Below are positions 33,983-41,902 of a DNA stretch of 64,000 nt, one piece after another. A program made the position numbers and the translations under genes. How positions within the stretch are numbered: the first letter of the stretch is position 1; each line of letters opens with the position of its first letter. The notes beneath the pieces are model-generated. The model was not told where the DNA came from and searched no databases. It saw nothing but the letters and a program-made list of their open reading frames with translations. Origin of the DNA: Janibacter sp. CX7 (lineage in GTDB: Bacteria; Actinomycetota; Actinomycetes; Actinomycetales; Dermatophilaceae). The stretch lies in assembly GCF_024362365.1 (NCBI RefSeq), contig NZ_CP101464.1:2294001-2358000 (forward strand), in the 5' to 3' direction.

Positions 33983-34939
33983 TCAGGCACTCCTGCGCGA
34001 CCGCTCCCTGAGCATCCGGTAGGCCTCGACCACCTGGTCGAGGAACTCCTCGCGGACGACGCGCAGCCCGATCAGACTCATCCGCAGGACGAGGTGGTCA
34101 TCCATGACCAGCGAGTTCTGCCGCAGATGGTCGTGCGCCACCTCCAGGCCCTCGGTGTGGGCCGCGCCGTCGATCTCGAGCGCCAACCCCACGTCGTCCC
34201 AGCACACGTCGAGGTACCTGGTGCGGCCCCCGACCGCACGCACGGACTGCCGGCTGGGCATCGGCAGACCCCGAGCGCGCAGCCACGGCCCGATGTCGAG
34301 CTCCCCCAGGGAGTGGGCGCCGTCGGCGATGTCGGCGACGAGGTCGCGGATGACCGCGCACCGGCGCCTGCCCCGGTAGAGCTCCGCGGCGGCGACGAGG
34401 TGGCCACCCGTGATGATGCGCTGCTGCACGGGCATCACGAGGAAGAGAGCCGCCTGCCGGTCCGAGGCAGCCCAGCTCGCAGCGCGAACGGCCGCCAGGG
34501 CCGGTGGCGTCCGAGGGACACCGGCGCTCACCCCTTCGCCCTCGACCCGTCGGGACACCTTGTGCTGGACGACGCCCGCGATCTGCCGCGTCTGGCACAG
34601 GTGGTGCAACGAGACGTGGACGGCCTCATCGGTCAGTCCCCGCACCCCGGCAAGCTGCAAGCTGGTGACCCCGTCGACGAGTGCATCTCCTCCGCTCTCG
34701 TGCACGGCCGACCACGCTCGCGCCGTCGTGGAGAGCTCGCCCGTGTGCACGGCCACCGATTGCCGCCCGTGCAGGCGCCACCGCCCGGCGGACACCTCAC
34801 GCGCCACGCGGTTGCGGTCGATCCCGAGCTCTCGCAGCTGCGCACGCGCGAGCAGCCCGTCGCTGGCGAGGGCAGCATCGCAGGCGGCCGCCCGCAGCGC
34901 GGCCGCGGTCTCCGTCCGGCTCGCTGGCTTGTCTCCCAC
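33983..34939 (-). CDS. DUF559 domain protein with AbiEi-like N-terminal helix-turn-helix
   Basis: Predicted 318 residues. The N-terminal part (DGLLARAQLRELGIDRNRVAREVSAGRWRLHGRQSVAVH) resembles the HTH of AbiEi-type antitoxins. The C-terminal part (RTRYLDVCWDDVGLALEIDGAAHTEGLEVAHDHLRQN, LRMSLIGLRVVREEFLDQVVEAYRML) is a DUF559/Vsr-like endonuclease fold with a D...EIDG acidic core. Such genes are common accessory genes in actinobacteria, of unproven function. GTG 34939 is set 7 nt after CATCGT. The gene is bracketed by the two 40-bp palindromes and is absent from the canonical accE-maf order, which suggests acquisition as a unit. Confidence 0.75.
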   Translation of the reverse strand: MGDKPASRTETAAALRAAACDAALASDGLLARAQLRELGIDRNRVAREVSAGRWRLHGRQSVAVHTGELSTTARAWSAVHESGGDALVDGVTSLQLAGVRGLTDEAVHVSLHHLCQTRQIAGVVQHKVSRRVEGEGVSAGVPRTPPALAAVRAASWAASDRQAALFLVMPVQQRIITGGHLVAAAELYRGRRRCAVIRDLVADIADGAHSLGELDIGPWLRARGLPMPSRQSVRAVGGRTRYLDVCWDDVGLALEIDGAAHTEGLEVAHDHLRQNSLVMDDHLVLRMSLIGLRVVREEFLDQVVEAYRMLRERSRRSA

Positions 34940-35035
34940 AGCCGCCACGATGGCGCCCCGGCACGCACCGAGTCCTCCACGGGGACCAACATGTGGATGT
35001 CGCCCAGCCCTCGATCCGGGCTGTGGATCCCCCTT

Positions 35036-35075
35036 CGAAGAAGGAACGCTCGCTCGAGCGAGCGTTCCTTCTTCG
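35036..35075. repeat. 40-bp perfect palindrome, copy 2
   Basis: The half site is CGAAGAAGGAACGCTCGCTC with an exactly complementary second half. It lies between two diverging genes, where no terminator is needed, and overlaps a CCCCTTCG copy (35030-35037). Confidence 0.9.
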
Positions 35076-35118
35076 ACCCGGAGGCGAGGTCGGGCCGGGA
35101 CGGCGACCGCCCGAGACG

Positions 35119-35124
35119 TAGGCT
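35119..35124 (+). promoter_or_regulatory. -10 box of the MOSC gene (leaderless)
   Basis: TAGGCT ends 6 nt before GTG 35131, with no ribosome site. Confidence 0.5.
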
Positions 35125-35130
35125 CCACGG

Positions 35131-35787
35131 GTGCCCCTCCCCCGCGTCCTGAGCGTCAACGTCGGCCGACCCATGCTCCAGCGCGTGCCGAAGGGGAGGC
35201 CCACCGGCATCGGCAAGCAGCCCGTCGACGTCATCACCGTCGCCGACCCCGGGCCCAAGCGCGTCGAGGACGGCGCAGGAGTCTCCGGCGTCGAGGGCGA
35301 CCACATCGGCGACGGACGCCACCACGGCGGGAGCGACCAGGCGGTCTACGCCTTCGCCCGCGAGGAGCTCGATGCCTGGGCGGCAGCCCTGGGACGAGAG
35401 CTGCCCGATGGCATGTTCGGGGAGAACCTCACGACGAGCGGCCTCGACGTCGACGCGAGCGAGATCGGCGACGTGTGGCACGTCGGGAGCGCCGTGCTCG
35501 AGGTGCGCGGGCCCCGCGTGCCCTGCGCGACCTTCGCCGAGCGGATGGGCGAGCGGGGCTGGGTCAAGCGCTTCGCCGCGCACGGCCGCAGCGGCGCCTA
35601 CCTTCAGGTCGTGCAATCCGGCGAGATCCGACCGGGCGACCAGATCACCGTGACCCCGTCGGGCTCGGGCCTCGACGTGCCGACCCTGCTGCGCGCCTTC
35701 CTCGGTGACCGGGACGCCACCCGGCTCGCCATCGACTCCGGCACCCTCGCCGAGCACCGCCGCGAGGAGCTGCTCGGCCGGCTCTGA
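35131..35787 (+). CDS. MOSC domain-containing protein
   Basis: The 218-residue MOSC protein has GDHIGDGRHHGGSDQAVYAFAREELDAW, LPDGMFGENLTTSGLDV, GDVWHVGSAVLEVRGPRVPCATFAERMGE (the conserved cysteine) and GRSGAYLQVVQSGEIRPGDQITV. MOSC domains bind or handle molybdenum cofactor sulfur; free-standing YiiM-like members are thought to reduce N-hydroxylated compounds or move sulfur. It is leaderless from TAGGCT. Rare for this family, no molybdenum gene is nearby. Convergent with RNase HI, 10 bp away. Confidence 0.9.
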   Translation: MPLPRVLSVNVGRPMLQRVPKGRPTGIGKQPVDVITVADPGPKRVEDGAGVSGVEGDHIGDGRHHGGSDQAVYAFAREELDAWAAALGRELPDGMFGENLTTSGLDVDASEIGDVWHVGSAVLEVRGPRVPCATFAERMGERGWVKRFAAHGRSGAYLQVVQSGEIRPGDQITVTPSGSGLDVPTLLRAFLGDRDATRLAIDSGTLAEHRREELLGRL

Positions 35788-35797
35788 CCCCGGACCC

Positions 35798-36343
35798 TCA
35801 GAAGAGCGACAGCGGCTCGTCCGGCGCCTCGGTGGTGGTGGGCTCGGCCGAGGGAGCCGGCGTCGCAGGACCCGACCCGGCGCCCGGGATGCCGGGGCCG
35901 GGCTCGGGGGCAGCCCCCTTCGACCAGGCAGCGGCGGCGCTCGTGGCCAGCCGGTCGGCGTGCTCGTTGAGCTCGTGGCCGGCGTGCCCCTTGACCCACT
36001 CGAAGCTCACCCGCCGGCCCTGCATCGCCGCGTCGAGCGCCTGCATGATCTCGACGTTGAGGACCGGCTTGCCGTCCTTCTTGCGCCAGCCCTTGCGCTT
36101 CCAGCCGGGCATCCACTGGGTGATCGAGTTGATGACGTACTTGCTGTCGCAGATGACGTGCAGCTCCTCGTCGAGGTGCGCCGTCTGCTGCAGCAGGTCG
36201 AGGACGGCGGTCAGCTCGCCCATGTTGTTGGTGCCGTGCGGCCAGCCTCCGCGCGCCCATCGGTCCTCGTCGATGTACCAGCCCCAGCCGGCCGGGCCGG
36301 GGTTGCCGAGGGCGGAGCCGTCAACGGCGGCGGTGATCGTCAT
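35798..36343 (-). CDS. rnhA: Ribonuclease HI with an acidic/proline C-terminal tail
   Basis: Predicted 181 residues. The four catalytic acids are visible: Asp in AAVDGSALGNPGPAGWGWY, Glu in GTNNMGELTAVLDLL, Asp in HVICDSKYVINSITQWMPGWKRKGW and Asp in GHAGHELNEHADRLA. It cuts RNA in RNA-DNA hybrids. After residue 140 there is a tail of about 40 residues rich in Pro, Ala, Gly and Thr ending PDEPLSLF, not needed for catalysis and possibly a protein-binding tip. GGAG lies about 8 nt before ATG 36343. Confidence 0.93.
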   Translation of the reverse strand: MTITAAVDGSALGNPGPAGWGWYIDEDRWARGGWPHGTNNMGELTAVLDLLQQTAHLDEELHVICDSKYVINSITQWMPGWKRKGWRKKDGKPVLNVEIMQALDAAMQGRRVSFEWVKGHAGHELNEHADRLATSAAAAWSKGAAPEPGPGIPGAGSGPATPAPSAEPTTTEAPDEPLSLF

Positions 36344-36404
36344 GCAGGCACTCCAGGAGGACGAAGGGGGGTCACGGGCGGCCCCGAGTATCGCACCGGG
36401 GTCG

Positions 36405-37214
36405 TCAGTCGGCGGCAGACACCCGGGCGAGCACCTCGCCGTGCACGACGACGAACCACCCGTCGGGCGAGTGCGTCCACGCCCGCCACCCCTCGACGAC
36501 GTCGGCGATGCCCGCTGCGTCGGACAGGCCCTGGCGCAGGACCTCGTCGTGGAACCCGGACTCGACCGCCCGGCGCTGCCACTGCCCGCCCCACCACTCA
36601 CGCGCCTCGTCGTCGGCGTAGCACCACACCGAGGCCGTCGCCGTGACGTCGGTGAGGCCGGCGGCGTGCGCCCACCCGAGCAGGTGGCGGCCGGCGTCGG
36701 GCTCGGCCCCGGTGCCCCGCGCTGCCGCCCGGTAGAGCTCGAGCCAGCGGGTGAGCCCCGGGTGCGCCGGCGCCCAGGTCATCGCCTCGTAGTCCGCATC
36801 GCGCGCGGCGACGAGACCACCCGGACGGGTCACCCGCGCCATCTCGCGCAGCAGCCCCACGGGGTCGACCACGTGCTGGAGCACCTGATGGGCGTGCACG
36901 ACGTCGAAGGAGTCGTCCGCCCAGGGCAGCGCCATCGCGTCCGCCACCTCGAAGCTCGTGCGCTCGTCCCCGGCCTCGCGGGCGGCGGCCCGGGCAGTCT
37001 CGACGACCTCGGCCGACGCGTCGACGCCGACCGCCTCACCCGGCGCGACCCGCTGCGCGAGGTCGAGGGTGATCGAGCCGGGGCCGCACCCGACGTCGAG
37101 GACCCGCTGGCCCGGCCGCAGGTGCGGCAGGAGGTAGCCGGCGGAGGTCTCGGCGGTGCGGGCCGCGTGCGAGGACACGACCGGAGCGGCATGGCCGTGG
37201 AGGTAGCGGGTCAT
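36405..37214 (-). CDS. Class I SAM-dependent methyltransferase (UbiE-like)
   Basis: The 269-residue protein has QRVLDVGCGPGSITLDLAQRV (motif I), AVGVDASAEVVETARA, FEVADAMALPWADDSFDVVHAHQVLQHVVDP (motif II/III) and VTRPGGLVAARDADYEAMTW. The type resembles UbiE/arsenite or small-molecule methyltransferases; the substrate is unknown. CACGAT ends 6 nt before ATG 37214, again suggesting leaderless expression, divergent from the antiporter gene. Confidence 0.88.
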   Translation of the reverse strand: MTRYLHGHAAPVVSSHAARTAETSAGYLLPHLRPGQRVLDVGCGPGSITLDLAQRVAPGEAVGVDASAEVVETARAAAREAGDERTSFEVADAMALPWADDSFDVVHAHQVLQHVVDPVGLLREMARVTRPGGLVAARDADYEAMTWAPAHPGLTRWLELYRAAARGTGAEPDAGRHLLGWAHAAGLTDVTATASVWCYADDEAREWWGGQWQRRAVESGFHDEVLRQGLSDAAGIADVVEGWRAWTHSPDGWFVVVHGEVLARVSAAD

Positions 37215-37296
37215 CCAGCGATCGTGGCACCGGTCCGGCGACGGCCCGAGGCGCCGTCGCATCCCGAGACGCCCTCCGGAGGACGACAATGCCTTC

Positions 37297-39186
37297 GTGG
37301 ACCTCGCCCTCACCCTCCTCGCCGTCGCCGTCGCCTCCCTGCTGGTCCACGGGTTGGCCTCGCGGCTCGGCGCGCTCTCCCCGCTGCTGCTCCTCGCCGC
37401 CGGCGCGGCGGCCTCCTTCGTCCCGTGGGTCCCCGAGGTCACCCTCTCGTCCGAGGTCGTCCTCATCGGGCTGCTGCCCCCGCTGCTCTACGCGACGGCG
37501 ATCTCGACCTCGCTCGTCGACCTCAAGGCGCAGCGGGTGGCGATCGCGGGCCTGTCGGTGGGGCTCGTGCTCTTCACGGCGCTCGGCGTCGCGGTTGTCG
37601 CGAGCGCGCTGCTGCCGATCTCCTTCGCCCTGGCCTTCGCGCTCGGCGCGATCGTCGCCCCGCCCGACGCGGTCGCCGCGACGGCGGTCGCCCGGGCGAT
37701 CGGGCTGCCGCGCCGGGCCGTCACCCTCCTCGAGGGCGAGTCCCTCCTCAACGACGCGACCGCCCTCGTCTCGCTGCGCACCGCGCTGACCGCCGCCGGC
37801 CTGGCCGCGGGCCACGGCAGCCATGGCGCCTTCGAGGTCACGGTGACCTCGGTGGGCATCGACTTCGTGCGCGCCGCCGTCGGCGGCGTGCTCATCGGCA
37901 TGGTCGCCTACAAGGTCCTCGCCGTCGTGCGCAAGCACGTCAACGCACCGGTGGCCGACACGACGCTGAGCTTCATCGCCCCCTTCGCCGCCTACCTGCC
38001 CGCCGAGCTGCTGCACTCCTCCGGGGTCCTGTCGGTCGTCACGACCGGCCTGCTGCTCGGCCACCGCGCCCCGGTCCTGCAGAATGCCCGCTCCCGCCTC
38101 GCCGAGCGGTGGAACTGGGCGAGCGTGCAGTTCATCCTCGAAAATGCCGTCTTCCTCGTCATCGGCCTCCAGCTGAGCTCGCTCGTCACCGACGTGCAGG
38201 ACTCGCAGCTCGGCCTCGGCCGGACCCTCCTCGTGGGCCTGGCGATCCTCGTCACCGTGCTGGTGCTGCGACCCCTGTGGGTCTTTCCCTTCCGCTGGCT
38301 GCGCGCCATGGCCTCCCGCCGGGAGCGCGACCGGCTCGCCCCGGCCGGCGAGGGCGCGGTCGTCAGCTGGGCCGGCATGCGAGGGGTCGTCACCCTGGCC
38401 GCCGCCCTGCTCCTGCCCCCGGACACCCCGCACCGACCGACCCTCGTGCTCATCGCCATGGTCGTCACCATCGGCACGCTGCTCATCCAGGGCACGACCC
38501 TGCCCGCCCTCGCCCGGGCCCTCGGCGTCAGCGGCCCCGACCCGCGCGAGGACGCGCTGCAGGAGGCCACGGTGACCCAGGCCGCCGTCGGCGCCGGGCT
38601 GCGTCGTCTCGACGAGCTGCCCGACGTCGACCGGGACGTCGCCGACCGCCTGCGCGAGCAGGCCCGCATGCGGGTCAACCGGGTGTGGGAACGCCTCGGC
38701 CACGGCGACGCGGAGTCGCCGAGCGACACCTATCGGCGGCTGCGGCTGCCGATGCTCCAGGCCGAGCGCGCCGAGCTGCTGCGCATCCGCGACGAGGGGC
38801 TCGTCGACCACGAGGTGCTCACGACGGTCCTGGCCGCCCTCGACGTCGAGGAGTCCACCCTCGAGTCGATCGGCGCCCGGGCCGAGGCGCTGCGCGGCAC
38901 GCAGCTCGTCGCGCCCCCGAGCGTCACCGGCGAGTGCACCCACCAGCAGCAGCTGCCCGAGTGCGTCGTCCCCCGCGAGCCCGAGGGATGCGAGGAGTGC
39001 CTGCTCGAGGGCACGACCTGGCTGCACCTGCGGGTGTGCCTGACCTGCGGCCACGTCGGCTGCTGCGACTCCTCGCACGGGCACGCGACGACGCACTTCG
39101 AGCGCACCGGACACCCCGTCATGCGCTCCCTCGAGCCGGGCGAGGCGTGGCGCTGGTGCTTCGTCGACGAGACCCTCGTGCAGTGA
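37297..39186 (+). CDS. Na+/H+ antiporter (CPA1) with C-terminal UBP-type zinc finger
   Basis: Predicted 629 residues. Residues 1 to about 405 form a CPA1 exchanger with 11-12 membrane helices, including ALGAIVAPPDAVAATAVARAIG (ion-site aspartate), LLEGESLLNDATALV and VVSWAGMRGVVTLAAALLLP. A cytoplasmic helical part follows. Residues about 546-629 form a ZnF-UBP domain: GECTHQQQ, GCEECLLEG, WLHLRVCLTCGHVGCCDSSHGHATTHFERTGHP, holding the Cys/His ligands. GTG 37297 is 6 nt after GACAAT. The zinc finger may sense or bind a partner; ubiquitin is absent in bacteria. Confidence 0.92.
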   Translation: MDLALTLLAVAVASLLVHGLASRLGALSPLLLLAAGAAASFVPWVPEVTLSSEVVLIGLLPPLLYATAISTSLVDLKAQRVAIAGLSVGLVLFTALGVAVVASALLPISFALAFALGAIVAPPDAVAATAVARAIGLPRRAVTLLEGESLLNDATALVSLRTALTAAGLAAGHGSHGAFEVTVTSVGIDFVRAAVGGVLIGMVAYKVLAVVRKHVNAPVADTTLSFIAPFAAYLPAELLHSSGVLSVVTTGLLLGHRAPVLQNARSRLAERWNWASVQFILENAVFLVIGLQLSSLVTDVQDSQLGLGRTLLVGLAILVTVLVLRPLWVFPFRWLRAMASRRERDRLAPAGEGAVVSWAGMRGVVTLAAALLLPPDTPHRPTLVLIAMVVTIGTLLIQGTTLPALARALGVSGPDPREDALQEATVTQAAVGAGLRRLDELPDVDRDVADRLREQARMRVNRVWERLGHGDAESPSDTYRRLRLPMLQAERAELLRIRDEGLVDHEVLTTVLAALDVEESTLESIGARAEALRGTQLVAPPSVTGECTHQQQLPECVVPREPEGCEECLLEGTTWLHLRVCLTCGHVGCCDSSHGHATTHFERTGHPVMRSLEPGEAWRWCFVDETLVQ

Positions 39187-39209
39187 GCCCACCCCCGGCC
39201 GAAGGGAGG

Positions 39210-39215
39210 TAGCGT
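39210..39215 (+). promoter_or_regulatory. -10 box of the DUF885 gene (leaderless)
   Basis: TAGCGT ends 6 nt before GTG 39222. The preceding GAAGGGAGG resembles a ribosome site but is a variant of the dispersed octamer and is too far from the start. Confidence 0.45.
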
Positions 39216-39221
39216 CCCGGT

Positions 39222-40898
39222 GTGACCGCCGAGACCCACCGCCCGCAGACCGACGTCGACCGCATCGCCGAGGCCCACCTCGACGCGGAGGTGGCCCTCT
39301 CCCCCATCTCCGCGACCCACCTCGGGCTGCCGGGCCACGACGCCGACCTCGACGACCTGTCCCCCGACGGCCATGCCGCGCACTCGCGCCTGCGCCGCCA
39401 GACCCTCGCCGCCCTCGCCGACGCCACACCCGTCGACGACGTCGACCGGGTGACCGTCGAGGCGATGCAAGAGCGCCTCGGCCTCGCCGAGGAGATCCAC
39501 GAGGCCGGCCTCGACCTCGGTGAGCTCAACGTCATCGCCTCGCCGCTGCAGGGCGTGCGCGACGTCTTCGACATCATGCCGACGGCGACGACCGACGACT
39601 GGGCGACCTTCGCCAGCCGGATGGCCAAGGTGCCCGCCGCCCTCGGGCAGTGGGTGCAGTCGCTCACCGTCGCCGCCGACCGGGGGCAGGTCTCCCCCCT
39701 TCGTCAGTACGACCGGTGCATCGAGCAGTGCGCCGACCTCACCGCACCCGACGGCTACTTCGCCGGGGTGCTCGCCGGCGCGAGCGTCGACGGCGCTCCC
39801 CTGCCCGAGGCCCTCGCCACCGACCTGCGCCGCTCCGTCGAGGCCGCCGCCGGCGCCTACCGCGACCTGGCCACGCAGCTGACGCCCCTGCGGGAGCGGG
39901 CGCCCGAGGCCGACGCGTGCGGACGCGAGCACTACCAGCTGTACTCGCGCTCCTTCCTCGGCGCGACGATCGACCTCGAGGAGACCTATGCGTGGGGGCA
40001 GGAGGAGCTCGCCCGGATCACCGCCGAGATGGCCGCCGTCGCCGAGCAGGTGCGACCCGGCGCCACCGTCCGCGAGGCGGTCGAGGCCCTCGACGCCGAC
40101 CCGCGCTACCAGCTGCACGGCACCGACGCGCTGCGCGAGTGGATGCAGGGCAAGGCCGACGAGGCCATCGAGCTGCTCGACGGCCACCTCGACATCCCCG
40201 AGCCGGTGCGCACCATCGAGTGCCGCATCGCGCCGACCGAGACCGGCGGCATCTACTACACCGGGCCGAGCGACGACTTCTCCCGGCCCGGGCGCATGTG
40301 GTGGTCGGTGCCCAAGGGGGTCACCGACTTCGGCACCTGGCGCGAGCTGACGACCGTCTACCACGAGGGCGTCCCCGGCCACCACCTCCAGATCGGCCAG
40401 ACCGTCCACCGCAAGGAGCTGCTCAACCGGTGGCGCCGCCTCGCGTCGTGGACCTCCGGGCACGGCGAGGGCTGGGCGCTCTACGCGGAGTGGCTCATGG
40501 CCGAGCTCGGGCACATGGACGACCCGGGCAACCGCATGGGTCTGCTCGACGGGCAGTCGCTGCGCGCCGCCCGCGTCGTCCTCGACGTCGGCGTCCACTG
40601 CGGCTTCGAGGCGCCCGCCGAGGTCGGTGGTGGCGCGTGGACCTACGACAAGGCCTGGGAATTCCTCTCGGCGCACGCCAACATGGACGAGGGCTTCCTG
40701 CGCTTCGAGCTCGACCGCTACCTCGGGTGGCCCGGCCAGGCGCCGAGCTACAAGATCGGCGAGCGGCTGTGGCTGCAGCTGCGGGAGGAGACCGCCCGGC
40801 GCGAGGGCGCCGACTTCGACCTGCGCGCCTTCCACCGCCGCGCCCTCGACATCGGCGGCGTCGGCCTCGACACCCTGCGCGCTGCCGTCCTGCGCTGA
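39222..40898 (+). CDS. DUF885 family putative metallopeptidase
   Basis: The 558-residue DUF885 protein has the zinc-type motif TTVYHEGVPGHHLQIGQ (HExxxGHH), downstream SWTSGHGEGWALYAEWLMAELG with the third-ligand glutamate region, and LDRYLGWPGQAPSYKIGERLW near the end. Related proteins are uncharacterised M1/M32-like peptidases, with no signal peptide here, so cytoplasmic. GTG 39222 is leaderless from TAGCGT. It stands alone on the plus strand between the antiporter and a lipoprotein gene. Confidence 0.88.
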   Translation: MTAETHRPQTDVDRIAEAHLDAEVALSPISATHLGLPGHDADLDDLSPDGHAAHSRLRRQTLAALADATPVDDVDRVTVEAMQERLGLAEEIHEAGLDLGELNVIASPLQGVRDVFDIMPTATTDDWATFASRMAKVPAALGQWVQSLTVAADRGQVSPLRQYDRCIEQCADLTAPDGYFAGVLAGASVDGAPLPEALATDLRRSVEAAAGAYRDLATQLTPLRERAPEADACGREHYQLYSRSFLGATIDLEETYAWGQEELARITAEMAAVAEQVRPGATVREAVEALDADPRYQLHGTDALREWMQGKADEAIELLDGHLDIPEPVRTIECRIAPTETGGIYYTGPSDDFSRPGRMWWSVPKGVTDFGTWRELTTVYHEGVPGHHLQIGQTVHRKELLNRWRRLASWTSGHGEGWALYAEWLMAELGHMDDPGNRMGLLDGQSLRAARVVLDVGVHCGFEAPAEVGGGAWTYDKAWEFLSAHANMDEGFLRFELDRYLGWPGQAPSYKIGERLWLQLREETARREGADFDLRAFHRRALDIGGVGLDTLRAAVLR

Positions 40899-40934
40899 GC
40901 ACGGCTACCCATCCACGAGCCCGCGCGGTGGGCC

Positions 40935-40940
40935 TACCAT
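40935..40940 (+). promoter_or_regulatory. -10 box of the lipoprotein gene (leaderless)
   Basis: TACCAT ends 7 nt before GTG 40948. The in-frame ATG at 40939 overlaps this box, which argues for the GTG. Confidence 0.45.
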
Positions 40941-40947
40941 GCTTCGC

Positions 40948-41838
40948 GTGAAGCACATCAGGGGGACCGTGTCCGTCGTCGCCGCCGCGGCGCTGCTCAC
41001 CGCCTGCTCGTCGGGACCCGACGAGCGCGAGGCGTCCAGCACCGTGACGGTGACCTACTCCAGCTCGACGAGCAATGCACCGACGACCCAGACGGTGACC
41101 AGCTCGCCCTCCCCCGGCGGGGGCCGGGGCACCTCGCCCGACGCCGCGAGCACGAACGGCCCGCCCGGCAACTCATCGGGCACCAGCACCGGCGGGCCCG
41201 ACGCATCACCCGGCGGGCCGACGAGCACCGACGCCCCGTCGTCCCCGCCCAAGGACATCGGCGCCTACGCCGACACCTTCGTGCGGGCGTGGGGGCGAGG
41301 TGACCGGGCCGTCGCCTCGACCTACGGCACCCCCACCGCCGTGAGCTCGCTCTTCGGTCAGCGCTCCTCGGGCGGGGGCGGCTGGCAGCGTCGGGGCATG
41401 TCCGGTGACGGCGGCTCGATGGTCGTCACCTACGGCGACGGCTCCGACGTGCTCACCGTGCGGATCGACGCGGGCACCGCCGCCTCCGGCGGCGAGCACG
41501 CCGTCACCAGCGCCTCCCTCGACGTGACCGACGGTGGCGAGAACGGCGACGACACCTCCGGCGCCGGGCTGCCGACGTCGACCACCGCCTACGCCGATGC
41601 CTTCGTGCGCGCCTGGGGCAAGGGCGACTCGAGCGCGTGGACCTATGCCACCGATGGCGTCGAGTCCGGCTTCGGCGCAGCCCACCCCTCCGGCGGCCCC
41701 CGTTGGTCGCGGACCTCGAGCACCGCGACGAGCGCCACCTACACCGACCGCGAGGGCGGCACGCTCGTGCTCACCCTCGACCCGTCACGTGTCTCCTTCG
41801 GCGCCGAGGACGGCATCACCGGGGCCTCGCTCACCTGA
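40948..41838 (+). CDS. Lipoprotein with two related C-terminal repeats, function unknown
   Basis: Predicted 296 residues. VKHIRGTVSVVAAAALLTAC is a lipoprotein signal with lipobox LTAC (cysteine about residue 20). A Ser/Thr/Pro/Gly-rich stretch (about 25-105) follows, then two similar domains beginning AYADTFVRAWGRGDRAVASTY and AYADAFVRAWGKGDSSAWTYA, an internal duplication whose second unit ends VSFGAEDGITGASLT. The repeat pattern is like small extracytoplasmic nuclear-transport-factor-2-like modules, but this is not certain. I do not recognise the family. Ends at a 40-nt terminator. Confidence 0.78.
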   Translation: MKHIRGTVSVVAAAALLTACSSGPDEREASSTVTVTYSSSTSNAPTTQTVTSSPSPGGGRGTSPDAASTNGPPGNSSGTSTGGPDASPGGPTSTDAPSSPPKDIGAYADTFVRAWGRGDRAVASTYGTPTAVSSLFGQRSSGGGGWQRRGMSGDGGSMVVTYGDGSDVLTVRIDAGTAASGGEHAVTSASLDVTDGGENGDDTSGAGLPTSTTAYADAFVRAWGKGDSSAWTYATDGVESGFGAAHPSGGPRWSRTSSTATSATYTDREGGTLVLTLDPSRVSFGAEDGITGASLT

Positions 41839-41846
41839 CGGCATGA

Positions 41847-41886
41847 CGAAGGGGGTGGGACCGGTCGACCGGTCCCACCCCCTTCG
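41847..41886. terminator. Bidirectional terminator built from inverted CGAAGGGG motifs
   Basis: The half site is CGAAGGGGGTGGGACCGGTC with an exact complement after it, a perfect 40-nt palindrome. It lies between the convergent lipoprotein and lipase genes. Confidence 0.8.
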
Positions 41887-41902
41887 CCGTGCGTGGCGCT
41901 GA

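Noticed and set aside
39201-39209. GAAGGGAGG as a ribosome site for the DUF885 gene
   Set aside because: It lies 12 or more nt from GTG 39222, is a variant of the dispersed octamer, and a TAGCGT box lies between, which fits leaderless initiation better.
35832-39212. A 1126-codon open frame on the plus strand
   Set aside because: It runs antisense to RNase HI and the methyltransferase and out of frame through the antiporter. Composition is Arg/Pro/Ala/Gly-rich with no recognisable domain.
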